From Leptolyngbyaceae cyanobacterium C42_A2020_001 (GTDB taxonomy: Bacteria; Cyanobacteriota; Cyanobacteriia; Leptolyngbyales; Leptolyngbyaceae): a DNA stretch of 64,000 nt. Both the position numbers and the translations under genes were made by a program. The DNA is taken from positions 1 to 64,000 of the forward strand of contig JACYLN010000045.1 in NCBI GenBank assembly GCA_015272515.1, read 5' to 3'. Every line of letters begins with the position of its first letter. Positions within the stretch are counted from its first letter, which is position 1. Positions 43,282-53,600 of the stretch are shown piece by piece. The notes under the pieces are model-generated. The model saw only the letters and a program-made list of their open reading frames with translations, searched no databases and was not told the DNA's origin.

Positions 43282-46200
43282 CCAGTAGTAGGGATGAATC
43301 AGTTTTTCGTCGCGGGTGGGAGAGTCTTCTGGTAAGGGAATTCCGATGGGTTCCACCCCTTGAATTTGATTGTTTTGGATAAACACTTGCCCGCGAATCA
43401 TTGCCAGTTGGGTTTGCTGGAGCGCTTCTGCTTTAATCCGAGCTGTTTGCAAGTCTTTATAAAAGCGGGTGATCAGAGCAGTAGTTGCCGCATCGTTGAC
43501 TGCCCACAAACTGGCGAGTGCTGATTTCACGCCGGATTGCACTGCCAAACCGCCAAAGCCTAGTTCTGCTTCGCGATCGCCTAACGCAGTGGAACAGGCG
43601 CTCAACACCAGCAGTTGCACTTGCGGATCGTTCCAGCCCAATTGTCGAATTTGATCCAGTTGCAACCGTTGATCCCAAAGTTGAATGTAGGAATCGGATA
43701 AGCTTCCAGGCAGAAAATCGGCGTGGGTGGCAAGATGAATGATGCCATAGGGGCGTTTCTGGCGGGCTGATTTCAAGGTTGAAAGCGTTGCTGTTTGATT
43801 CAAAAACGCACTTCCCGACCACAGGGTATTGACTAGCGTTGCTACTTCAACCTGTACTGATGGCAGCGGTTCTTGTCCCTGAACGCCCTCAGAAATGCCC
43901 AGGGTTAACAGTTGAGCATCTTTAATGTCTTGGTAGCGGGTGTCGGCAAGGCTAACACTGGGCATCAAGCCAATGCTGTATTGTTCCACTAAAAACTGCT
44001 GTCCATTGTGCAGGGCTGCTACAGGGAGCGATCGCAATCCCGTATCCAGCAAAAACACCAGGTTGTTGATCTGGCGGGTCTTCAATTCTGGCTGCACGGG
44101 GGCGATAAACCAGCGATAGAATTGCTGCGCCATCGGCAAGTAGGTTGTTGAGCGAGTCTTGCGCGGATCGGATACCTCCTGCCGGAACTGATCTGCTAGT
44201 TGCATCACGGCGGCGCGGGTTGCCTGGGGAATGCGTCTGCGAATCGCGTTACCCTGGGCGGTGACGATCAGCACTTCTAATTGATCATCGGGGTGTTCGG
44301 CGATCGCGCTGGATGTTTCGGCTCCAGCCACCAAGCCTGCCACACTGGCAGCGTTTAATGAAGCTGGCACAAAACTGACGTAAACAAACGCGGGTTTAAT
44401 TCCTGTCTCACGCTCAACCTGACGCAAAATGTTGCGCTGCTCATCAACCGCGACCACATTGGGAGTGGGCAAACCCAGATAAGCAACAAAATCGGCAGTG
44501 AATCGGGCTTCTGGCGTATTGGGAATCAAAACGTCAGCCGATGCAGCGGGAAGAGTTGGATTGATGGGTGTTCTGGGAGTGCAACTGGTGAGAATGCAGG
44601 TAGGGTTATCAAAGGTGGGATTAGTGGGATTGGTGGGATTGGTGGGATTGGTGGGTTCAGTGCCGATGGTAAGGGCGATCGCGCGGGGTGCTGAGGTGGA
44701 AATTACATCATCCACCGTTACCGAAAAAGCATTGGTCAACGTGCCGACAAATCCCGCTGGTGGCACATACTCCAGCGTGGCATCGGCAGGAATCAGCGTA
44801 CCTGGAACCGCAACGACTCCATTAATTCGCAATGTGGCTCCCGGCGCGATCGCCACCACCCGCACAAATCGATTATCTGCATTCAAATCTTCTGTCGTAA
44901 TACCCAACACCGCTACGGTTAAATTTACAGGCTGGTTGACAGTCGTTGTTGGCAATGAGTTGACTGCGGTGATGCTGGGTGTGTCGTTGGTGAAAGTAAT
45001 GCTGATATTGCCGCCCGGTGACACAAATGGACTGGCGGAGAAATCAAACGTCCCCGACGCAATCAACTCCGTGCCGCCCGTGTTGATATCTGCTGCCGTG
45101 CCGTTGGTAACACCCGCCCCTGCTCCCACCACAAACGATTCGTTCGTAATACCGCCATCATGTTGAATTTGCACAATGCCGCCCGTACCGCCGTTTGCGC
45201 CCCCCGTGGCGATCGTTGCCCCATTTGCCAACGTGCCAAAGCCCTGTACCTGTCCCCTGGCTGAGATAATCACATTGCCACCATTCACCGCAGGATCCTC
45301 ACCAGCTCCCTGTACGTCGATGGTTTCAAAGCGAATGTCGCCGCCATTGCTCAAAGTTTGCAGGGTTACCGTGTTACCAGCGATCGGATCAATCGTGAAG
45401 GGATCTGCTGTTGACGCAATCGCGCCTACGGTAATACTGCCTCCCCTACTCGTAACTGAAATTGCACCAGCCGTCGCTATCCCGTTATACCCGTAGCCAT
45501 TGCCAATCAGGTTGCCTGCAACAATGTTGCCCGTCGCTTCCAGGGTAATGTTGCCCCCATTACCAGACCCCAAGAAGGAAATCGCTGTGGTATCAATATT
45601 GCCCAGGGTCAGCGTATTGCCCGTGAGGGAAACATTTCGTCCTGGAGCCAGGATTGTGTCGCTGGCATCCATCGTAATCGCGCCGCCCGCCTCAAAAGTG
45701 ACATTGCCCGTTCCTGGTTGAAAGCCGAGAAGATTATCCGCTAAATCCTGAATGGTGATGGCATTGGTTGCCTGCAAAATCACATTCGCAGTTCCAGCAA
45801 GAGCTTCCAATGCCTGCTCAGAAATGGTGAAAGATGCGGCTCCCCCATCGGCGGCAAGAATTTGTCCGTCTAACACTTCTGCGTCGTCTGCGCCTGCTCC
45901 GCCGTCAACAATGGTGATGTTCACCGGGTCGAGGAGCAGGGTTCCGGTTTGCCCATTCGCCGCCCGCACATCCACATCGCCGCGAAACATTAGAGTTTCC
46001 TTCCCCGACACTTCCACAAACCCGCCATCGCCCTTCGATGCCCCACCCCACGCGTTGATCATGCCTGCAAACGTCGTATTTTGATCTGCCCAGATGATTA
46101 CCCGTCCGCCGTTACCAGTTTGCAGGGCATTGGCGTTAATCGTAGAATCTCGACTGACGAAGGTTTGACGGGCAGTGGGGAGGGTGCCCTGCCCCTGATA

Positions 46201-47991
46201 ATCCCCCCCTACATAGACTGAGCCGCCCCCATTCGCGCCAGAGGCATTGAGGGACGCGCCTACCAGTCCGACCTGGTTTCCTATCACCGCGATCGCGCCT
46301 CCGGTTTGTCCCGATGTATCGAGGTTGCCGCTAGCGATCGCCGTTCCAACCGTGGTGGGAATCGTCACTCCACTCACTAACCGCACAGAGCCATCGGGAT
46401 TGACGGTTAAGCCTGTAGCATTGCCCAAATTGCCGCCCGTGAGTAGTTGAGGCAGGGAGGGGGGAGGTGAGGCAGGTGAGGGAGAGGGGGAGGTAGGGAT
46501 GAATTCCAGGCTGAGTAAGTTTCCTGGCTGGCTGAGGCGAACGAAATTTTGCCCCGGCACAGCGGAGATCAGAATTTGCCCATCGGGAGCCATGAGTTGC
46601 CCGGTGTTGACCACGGTGCCGCCAATCAACGCCAACGTTTGCCCGGAAGCGACGGCAAGATTGCCTGCATTGACGATCGCTCCCGCTTGGCTGGTGTTGA
46701 AGCTGAAGCCGTTGGGTGATCCGACTAATGCCGCGTAGTTATTACTTCCAGTTGCATTGAACCATTCGCAGCCTGTCCCCGCTGGGCCGCAGCCAAAGCC
46801 AATGCTGTTTGCCGTAGTTGCGGTGAAGGCGGCGGGCACATTCAGGCTGGCATTGGGACCAAACACTATTCCGGCAGGATTCAGCAGGTACAGGTTGGGG
46901 CTACCGCCGGAAACTTGAATCAGCCCGTCGATGATCGAGGGATTGTTGCCAACCACGCGCCCCAGAATATTTTGCAGTTGGGGGTTGGCAATGAAGTTGG
47001 CGATTTGCCCCTGGGTTAGCCCAAACTGCTCAAAGCTGTGGAAGAGATTCGTGCCATTGCTGGAAACGGTGCCGCCCGTGATGTCTAACCGATTTCCAGC
47101 AGGGGTGACAATGGTGTTGGTACCATCGTTGGCAGGGGTAATGGATTGGGCATGGACGGCTCCAGCTTGAACACTGAGCAGCGGTACAGCCGCCAGGAAC
47201 GGTGCCAGTTTTGCCGAAGCAAGCTTGCTGGTGGACAGTCGTTTCAAGGTGAAGCGCCCCGTGGCAATATCCAGATCGATCGCGTGGGTGGTTGCCATGC
47301 CTCGCCGCTGCAATGCCCGCTTGAGAATGGCATGGGTGCGGAGGGTTTGCTCCAGCTTAAATTCTTGAGAGGCACTATTGCTGTGAACCCGGTAGAAGTA
47401 AAGCGGCTGGGGAATGCGCTGGATTTGCGTCACTTCGGAGAGGCGCAGACAGAGATCGTAATCCTCCACAAAGTCGAGTGCTCCCTCCATGCCGCCCACC
47501 TGCTGATATAGCGATCGCCGCAGCAACCGAAAGTGGAACGTCATGAAGTCCAGCAGTAGGCGATTTTTGGAGTAGGGAATGCGGCAACGCTGCCCATATT
47601 GGAGAATACGCCCCTGCTCATCCATGTCGTAATAGTCGGTGTAGACCATGCCCACCGATGGACAGGCATCGAGCCGTTGCACGGTTTCTGCCAGCGCGGT
47701 TGGAGCCAGGCGATCGTCACTGTCTACCCAGCCCAGGTAAGTGCCTTGTGTTTGGGCGATCGCGTCTGCCAAAGCCGCCACCCGTCCCTGATGATTCGCT
47801 GCCACCACTCGCACTCGCGTGTCCCGTCGGGCATAGGCTTGTGCTAACGCAACTGACCCATCGGTTGAACCGTCATCCCATACCAGCAACTCAAAGTTTG
47901 AGTAAGTTTGCTGCAAAACGCTGGCGATAGCGGCTCCCAGAAACCGTTCCCGGTTGTAGGTTGTGATGATGAGCGAAACAAGCGGACGCAT
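43249..47991 (-). CDS. GT2 glycosyltransferase - TPS haemagglutinin - CHAT protease fusion
   Basis: Uninterrupted ORF of 1580 residues. Residues 1-235 form a GT2 glycosyltransferase (VSLIITTYNRERFL, WDDGSTDGS, GWVDSDDRL, FVEDYDLCLRL). A signal-peptide-like segment follows (KLAPFLAAVPLLSVQAGAVHAQS, about 261-282), then a TPS haemagglutinin domain (GTNLFHSFEQF, NPAGIVFGPNASL, about 283-500) and a long beta-rich region. After a (NPT)n stretch near residue 1120, the C-terminus is a CHAT caspase-like domain with H1423 in HLATHADF and C1466 in LSACSTALGD. A start at M232 (47298) would yield a normal TPS-CHAT protein, but its ribosome binding site is weak. The GT2 start has GGGAG upstream. Confidence 0.85.
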   Translation of the reverse strand: MRPLVSLIITTYNRERFLGAAIASVLQQTYSNFELLVWDDGSTDGSVALAQAYARRDTRVRVVAANHQGRVAALADAIAQTQGTYLGWVDSDDRLAPTALAETVQRLDACPSVGMVYTDYYDMDEQGRILQYGQRCRIPYSKNRLLLDFMTFHFRLLRRSLYQQVGGMEGALDFVEDYDLCLRLSEVTQIQRIPQPLYFYRVHSNSASQEFKLEQTLRTHAILKRALQRRGMATTHAIDLDIATGRFTLKRLSTSKLASAKLAPFLAAVPLLSVQAGAVHAQSITPANDGTNTIVTPAGNRLDITGGTVSSNGTNLFHSFEQFGLTQGQIANFIANPQLQNILGRVVGNNPSIIDGLIQVSGGSPNLYLLNPAGIVFGPNASLNVPAAFTATTANSIGFGCGPAGTGCEWFNATGSNNYAALVGSPNGFSFNTSQAGAIVNAGNLAVASGQTLALIGGTVVNTGQLMAPDGQILISAVPGQNFVRLSQPGNLLSLEFIPTSPSPSPASPPPSLPQLLTGGNLGNATGLTVNPDGSVRLVSGVTIPTTVGTAIASGNLDTSGQTGGAIAVIGNQVGLVGASLNASGANGGGSVYVGGDYQGQGTLPTARQTFVSRDSTINANALQTGNGGRVIIWADQNTTFAGMINAWGGASKGDGGFVEVSGKETLMFRGDVDVRAANGQTGTLLLDPVNITIVDGGAGADDAEVLDGQILAADGGAASFTISEQALEALAGTANVILQATNAITIQDLADNLLGFQPGTGNVTFEAGGAITMDASDTILAPGRNVSLTGNTLTLGNIDTTAISFLGSGNGGNITLEATGNIVAGNLIGNGYGYNGIATAGAISVTSRGGSITVGAIASTADPFTIDPIAGNTVTLQTLSNGGDIRFETIDVQGAGEDPAVNGGNVIISARGQVQGFGTLANGATIATGGANGGTGGIVQIQHDGGITNESFVVGAGAGVTNGTAADINTGGTELIASGTFDFSASPFVSPGGNISITFTNDTPSITAVNSLPTTTVNQPVNLTVAVLGITTEDLNADNRFVRVVAIAPGATLRINGVVAVPGTLIPADATLEYVPPAGFVGTLTNAFSVTVDDVISTSAPRAIALTIGTEPTNPTNPTNPTNPTFDNPTCILTSCTPRTPINPTLPAASADVLIPNTPEARFTADFVAYLGLPTPNVVAVDEQRNILRQVERETGIKPAFVYVSFVPASLNAASVAGLVAGAETSSAIAEHPDDQLEVLIVTAQGNAIRRRIPQATRAAVMQLADQFRQEVSDPRKTRSTTYLPMAQQFYRWFIAPVQPELKTRQINNLVFLLDTGLRSLPVAALHNGQQFLVEQYSIGLMPSVSLADTRYQDIKDAQLLTLGISEGVQGQEPLPSVQVEVATLVNTLWSGSAFLNQTATLSTLKSARQKRPYGIIHLATHADFLPGSLSDSYIQLWDQRLQLDQIRQLGWNDPQVQLLVLSACSTALGDREAELGFGGLAVQSGVKSALASLWAVNDAATTALITRFYKDLQTARIKAEALQQTQLAMIRGQVFIQNNQIQGVEPIGIPLPEDSPTRDEKLIHPYYWSSFTMIGTPW

Positions 47992-48084
47992 AGGGCACTC
48001 CCAAATTCCCAGGTTTCGGTTGTAGCACCCCAGATGTTCACTCAGTCAAATTCATTCCAAATCTTCAATATTCGCCTGGTCGCG

Positions 48085-48669
48085 TTATGCCAACTGCCAC
48101 TCACTGCTGGGTCGGCGTTGATAAATGCCGTTGTTACGCTGCATCATCTGGTAACCAATCAGCTCTCGACGCAGGGTGGCGCAGTCGGGGTGGTGACGTT
48201 TGATGATGTTGTTCAGCGTCGATTCAGGATAGGGGAGATTTGGGTCAAATTGGTTCACGAGCCACTTTAGAATTACCCAACGTTTCTTACGACTGGCAGG
48301 AATTTCTTTGATGCGATCGCCCTCCAAAAAGTTGCTCAACACCTTCGTTTCCCAGGCATCTTCTTCAACGCCGCTACTCAACGCCACCATTTGCTCAGGG
48401 GTCAAAATCGCTTTACTAAGAGTTTGAAGCGTATCGCTGCTGAGCTTGTAGAGATGGGTGTTGCCATCGGGACGCATTTGCACTAATTCCAATTCCTTCA
48501 GCTTTGCCAAATGATGAGAAATGGTCGGTTCTTTCAGGTTGAGCAGTACCGCCAGTTCTTCTACGCTGCACTCCTGCTGCGACAAAATCCCCAAAAGTTT
48601 GAGGCGGCTTTCGTTCGACAACGCCTTGAAAAACTGCAAGAGCGTGTTCAAATTTTCAGTTTGCATCAC
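48085..48669 (-). CDS. ArsR-family regulator with DUF2087 domain
   Basis: Protein of 194 residues. The N-terminal winged helix (LLQFFKALSNESRLKLLGILSQQECSVEELAVLLNLKEPTISHHLAKLKELELV) is ArsR type. The C-terminal DUF2087 domain (about 115-185, KKRWVILKWLVNQFDPNLPYPESTLNNIIKRHHPDCATLRRELIGYQMM) is a common fusion, role unknown. It has no metal-binding cysteines in the helix (only one Cys near residue 33), so it may not sense metal. A perfect 10-bp inverted repeat lies just ahead of the start and overlaps the stop of the amidase gene, consistent with autoregulation. Confidence 0.85.
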   Translation of the reverse strand: MMQTENLNTLLQFFKALSNESRLKLLGILSQQECSVEELAVLLNLKEPTISHHLAKLKELELVQMRPDGNTHLYKLSSDTLQTLSKAILTPEQMVALSSGVEEDAWETKVLSNFLEGDRIKEIPASRKKRWVILKWLVNQFDPNLPYPESTLNNIIKRHHPDCATLRRELIGYQMMQRNNGIYQRRPSSEWQLA

Positions 48670-48675
48670 AAGCCT

Positions 48676-48715
48676 CTAATTCGATGAATATCTAATTAGA
48701 ATTCTATCGAATTAG
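48676..48715. promoter_or_regulatory. Operator-like inverted repeat upstream of the ArsR-type gene
   Basis: CTAATTCGAT (48676-48685) and ATCGAATTAG (48706-48715) are perfect inverted copies, 20 bp apart, with the palindrome CTAATTAG (48692-48699) in the middle. It starts 7 bp ahead of the ArsR-type start codon and its right arm covers the amidase stop. Three CTAATT units occur in 40 bp. Confidence 0.65.
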
Positions 48716-50535
48716 TTTTGCGATTGCCAAGTCCATTGGGTGATGCCATCAGCGATCGCCCGTGCCAGGCGGCGTTGCTCCTGGGGATTAACAATCCATT
48801 CGTATTCATCGGGGTTGATCATGAAGCCCAACTCCAGCAACACAGCGGGAGCGACAGCGGGGCGAGTCAGTGCCAGATTATTCCAGAACACGCCATAGGA
48901 CGGACGTTTGAGCGTTTTAACCAGATGATTATGCAGGTAAACGGCGAGGCTGTGCGCCTGAGCGTGATACCAGAACATCCCCACGCCTTTGGTTTTAATC
49001 GCGTCACCATCGTCGGGGAGGGCGTTGTAATGCAAACTAAGGGCAAGGTCGGGTTGCTGATTATTAATCAAATCAATCCGCTCCTTTAAGCCCAGATCCA
49101 CATCCTTTTCGCGGGTCATGACTACCGTGGCACCCCGTTGCACCAGTTCATCTCGCACCAGTTTAGAAATCGTCAGCGCTACAGCTTTTTCGGGGGTGCC
49201 AGTGGGTCCCCGCGCGCCCAGGTCTTCCGGGCCACCATGCCCCGGATCGAGGACAATTTTCATACCTGCCAGCGATCGCCCGCCATTGCTCCGGCTCAGT
49301 TTGGGCGGATGCTTCAGCGCCAGAATCAGGCTGGTGCCTTCGTAGCGTAGCTTGTACCCCCACTGTTGATTCGTTTTCAGGTTGAAGACGTATTGCACCT
49401 GTCCTGGTTGAGTTTGAGTCCAGTCGAGGCGGGCAATCAACGGGTCGTCATCCAGCTTGATGGTGTCGGTTTGGGCGGTGGTGTTGTGCAAAGTCAGCGT
49501 GAAGGTGCGATCGCCCTGTTGCACACTTACTGGAACCGGAATTTGCAGCGGAAACACAATTTCCGTCCAATCTCCCGCCCGTCGAGCTTTGACACTGCGA
49601 ATCAGAGAAGACGGCGGCGTAGCGGCTTTGCGAATCTGTACCTCATTGCGCCGAATCCACGCGCCATAATCCAGCCGCACCCACTCCCCTTCATACCCAG
49701 TAATGCTGGCTTGAGTACCTTTGGGCAGTGGGGTAAGGCGAGAATAATCGGTGCTGGGTCCGGTGCGGGCAGTGCCAGAATCCGCCGTCACTTCCACCAC
49801 TTCTAACTGAGCCGGAGTAAGAATCTGAATGCCACCTGCTCCAGTTTGCTGTTTTCGCTGATCGCCAATGTTGAGTTCAAAGATCGGTTGCCCCAAATTG
49901 CCGACTAACACGGTACGGGTGCAACCCTGGTAAAATCCTGCGGCTGGCAGCGTGGTGGGTTGGTTTTGCTGGGTTAACACAGCCGAGTTGGGCGGCAGTT
50001 CAACAAATTGATTTTGTGGTTGCAGCGGAATTGCCTGACTGTTTGCCAAGCGCACAGTAACGGTTGCGCCCTGCGGTGCCGTAGCTCCAAAACACAGCCA
50101 CTCGTTGGGCTGGCGACCAATGTTGACAGCGGGCGTAAGGGAACCGGGGACAAAATCCGCGCTGGATGGCAGTTGGGGCGTGGGGCTAGTGCGCGTGACG
50201 TTGAGCCGAACTTCCTGATTGCCGTAGCGCAGAACAAACGGGTTGGTGCCGACTTTGAGGGGAAAACTGGGGGCAAAATGTCCAGCCGGATTGCGGGCGA
50301 TCGCCTGCCCGTTGACCGTCACCTCGCCACCTTTAGGAGCGGTGCCAATCAAGAAAATTTTGCTGGCAGTGGTTTCGTGGGTGCCAGGAGGATAGGCAAC
50401 AAATAGCCTCGGCTGGGCGATCACGGGAGCCGAAGCCACTAATATGACCGAACACAGAAGGGGCAGCAAAATTGGCGAAAGGGGCAGAATCGTTCGATTC
50501 AGGGCAAACAGGTCGCGGTGGTGAAGCCGTTTCAT
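48712..50535 (-). CDS. N-acetylmuramoyl-L-alanine amidase (Amidase_3)
   Basis: Periplasmic cell-wall amidase of about 607 residues; cleaves the bond between muramic acid and L-alanine. Signal peptide at the start (ILPLLCSVILVASAPVIAQP). An SH3-like segment in the middle (ARTGPSTDYSRLTPLPKGTQASITG). A beta-rich AMIN-like region (about 315-410, AGDWTEIVFPLQIPVPVSVQQGDRTFTL). The catalytic Amidase_3 domain follows from KIVLDPGHGGPEDLG (His), EKAVALTISK (Glu) and LALSLHYNALPDDGD (His) to a C-terminal EWIVN region. I chose the ATG at 50535; a TTG start 18 bp upstream would add six residues. The stop overlaps the operator of the following gene. Confidence 0.9.
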   Translation of the reverse strand: MKRLHHRDLFALNRTILPLSPILLPLLCSVILVASAPVIAQPRLFVAYPPGTHETTASKIFLIGTAPKGGEVTVNGQAIARNPAGHFAPSFPLKVGTNPFVLRYGNQEVRLNVTRTSPTPQLPSSADFVPGSLTPAVNIGRQPNEWLCFGATAPQGATVTVRLANSQAIPLQPQNQFVELPPNSAVLTQQNQPTTLPAAGFYQGCTRTVLVGNLGQPIFELNIGDQRKQQTGAGGIQILTPAQLEVVEVTADSGTARTGPSTDYSRLTPLPKGTQASITGYEGEWVRLDYGAWIRRNEVQIRKAATPPSSLIRSVKARRAGDWTEIVFPLQIPVPVSVQQGDRTFTLTLHNTTAQTDTIKLDDDPLIARLDWTQTQPGQVQYVFNLKTNQQWGYKLRYEGTSLILALKHPPKLSRSNGGRSLAGMKIVLDPGHGGPEDLGARGPTGTPEKAVALTISKLVRDELVQRGATVVMTREKDVDLGLKERIDLINNQQPDLALSLHYNALPDDGDAIKTKGVGMFWYHAQAHSLAVYLHNHLVKTLKRPSYGVFWNNLALTRPAVAPAVLLELGFMINPDEYEWIVNPQEQRRLARAIADGITQWTWQSQN

Positions 50536-50606
50536 TGAGTCAAGCAGGGTCAATTAGCAAGTCTCAAGTGTACAGGGTTTCCTTGAAGCGGCGGCTCCGT
50601 TTCGTT

Positions 50607-53600
50607 TCAATTGTTTGCAACCTCTGCCCGCTGATACAGGCTGAAGTTGGACAGAGAGAACTCGGTACAGGCGGGATCCAATGGCTCAACGCTCACCGTT
50701 TGAATGCCTTTGGCTAAGAGCCAGCGAGGAGCCGCATCCAACGGTACGATTTGTTTGCCGTTGCGGGGGGTGAGTTGCATAACCGCCTCCGGGTCAGATC
50801 CGACTGAAGTGCTCTGCCAGCGAATCGCCAATTGACCTTTGGAACGTTTCTTACAAGCGAAGTCAAACACTAGCAGTCCTGTATCGCGACCGTTCACATT
50901 TAGAGCAGACACATCCAGTGTCAGGCGAGGATTTGCGCTTGTCACTTTGTAGCGATCGCCATTCACCGTTTCCACCCCATTCAATGCTGGCTTGGCATCC
51001 ACCTCACCAACCTTCCGCATTGTGGACTTTAACGAACCGAAGGAACGTCCCCACGAGCTAGGAACCCCATCGAGCTGAGGCAGTTCAAAAGCATAGTCTA
51101 AAAGCGTCATCCGCGTGGACGCATCAGCATCCAGCACCATCGGAATTAACGGAGCATCCACTGCTGGAATCGCATTTTGCAGTGCTTTCAAGCGTTGTAC
51201 GCGATCAGGCTGCACGAGCAGCAAAAATTGATCTACCGCAACGGGTACATAGTTTTCGACCACGTATCGGTAGATCAAGTGCGATCGCAATGCCACCTGA
51301 TTGCCGCTCAGTCGGCTGGCTGCATCCGCTGCAAACACCACAGGTGGAGGATTGGTTTGCAAACGCTGCACCGCCCGAAGTTGCTGATTTTTATGAATGA
51401 CGTTATAAACGGCTCCCGCTTGAATAGGCGGGGGATAGCCCAGATAGAAATATTGCGCGTTGCGATTGGTCAGGTCTAAGTAGGTTTCGCCCGGTTCCAA
51501 CACAGCATTCATTATGGCTTTGACTTTTTGCAGCCGCAAGAGATGGGCCGGGTCAGCCACCACCCCATCTAGCACTGGCAGCCCGATCGCGGCACCATTC
51601 ACCAGATTCAAACCAATAGGGTTCACTACGGCAACGGGTTGCTGCATGATGCGTTCAAAACTAGGTGGGGCTTCAAACCCGAACCCCAGCAGCCCTCCCA
51701 CAAGCGCAATGCCCAGTAAACTTACCGCTCTACCCCGCCGCTCAAAGGTAATCATCAGCACAATGGGCAGCAGCAGACAGATAATCCAGGCACTTGTTTG
51801 CCCCAGGCGCGACAATGAACCGGGGTCGATTCGTCCTGCGGCACGGGGAATTAGTAATACGGCAATCAGCAGCACCGGAACGGTAAACGCCAGAAAGCGC
51901 GATCGCTGCACCCGCTCTCGCTGCAACACCACCTGGTAGGTCAGCAAACCAAGCCCCACTGTGATCACAATCCAAGATGCCCGCACCAGTTCCCACAGGG
52001 AGTAGCTCAAGAAGGTTTGACTACCACGACTTTTGAACCATTCATAGCCGTAGGCAACGGAATTTAGTGATGACTGCTCCAAGCCATAGCGAATTGCCCC
52101 CAGCAACATCTGATCCAGCGGGGTAAAAACAATCAGAACCAGCGCCACCCCCACCACGACGATCGCCCCCCGCAGGAGATAACGCCGTTCCAGTCGTCGA
52201 GTTTGGTACAGCGCGATCGCTGTCAGCGGAAAAGTGGCGATGGTAAATAGTCCGCCATTACCCGGTGCAAACAAAATCAGCAGGGGACACAACGCCAACC
52301 AGGTAACCAGATACCGTACCCAATGCTGCACCACAAACGCATTGGCTAACAGGCAAAGCCCAGCAGTTACCAACAAATCGATCTCAAACAATCCCCCTGG
52401 GCTGGGCATCACTATTAATGCCAGGAAAGCGGGCAACAGCCCAATGGTGTTTGCCAAAATCGGCAGCGCGATCGCGAAATAGGGAACGGACAAAATCGGT
52501 TTACTTGCCACTGCAAGGTAGGATGCCGCATCTCCGCTAAAAAACAGGTTGGCAAATAGCCCTGGCACGTAATTCACTAAACCACGCGCGGGTTCATAAT
52601 CCTGAAAGGGTACATAGTGGAACGTTTGCCATAGCCACCACGGCAACAAAAACTCGCCCCAGTGGTAATCATCCGGATTCAAAAAATTGGCTCCCGCGAT
52701 CGGCATTTTGATGTAAAGCAGCAGCCCCACCAAGCACAACGGCGAGAGCACCAAGAAGAGATCCGTTGGCTGTTTAAAGTCCCGCTGACGACGCAAGCGT
52801 TTACCCCAGTCAAGGTAGCTGATCGCCATTAGAACGGCAATTAAGCCATACAAGGCAGGCGTGAAGCGATCGCCCCAAAACCTCCCCTGTTCGCCAATCC
52901 AGGGGGTTGGTAGCAAGGCGAAAAAATACAGCGGCAACCCAATTTGGGCAAGTCCCAGGCAAAAGCGCAGTTGTTTTTGTAACTCGAAATGGCTGACCGC
53001 GCGGAGCCAAAGGACGATCAACCCGGCGATCGCCACCCCCACCCCCACCCCAGCCGCAAGAATCACAGCCCCAATCTGAAACTGCCAGGCGAGGTTAAGG
53101 CGGCTGAGGGCAAGCATCAGCGCCACCCCATTAAACAATGCCAGTGGCACCAACAGAACACTTCCCCCCACACTGGCAACATAGTCTGCTTTGGAGCTAG
53201 TTTCCAGGCGTTTTACCAGTGCTGCCCCAGCAAATGCCAATACCAGCAACAGCAAAACGGTAGAAAAAAGAATCAGATCCAGAGTGGGATCGTTGCTTAA
53301 ACAGCTATAACTAATCCACAACCCAATGGGAATTAGCGCATAAAGTAAAAGCTGACGAAATGCTTCTTCCGCTACACTGCCATTGGTTTGCTCAATCGCG
53401 GCGGAGAGCAACCGCAACCCCGGATAGACCAGAAAAAACGCAACGAGAAAGCCAGCCAGAATCAGGTAATCGGGAGATTTGGAGCCGACTTCCCACGCCA
53501 GTTCACCCACAATAAGCTGGGGGTATTTTTGGGGAAATAACCCACTGTTAAGAGCCGCGATCGCCCGTCCTAAAAGCGTCGCCAGCACCAAGCTCACCAG

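Noticed and set aside
45176-46450. Several plus-strand frames of 70-110 codons opposite the giant TPS-CHAT gene
   Set aside because: Mirror frames of a repetitive Gly/Asn-rich coding sequence; no start signals.
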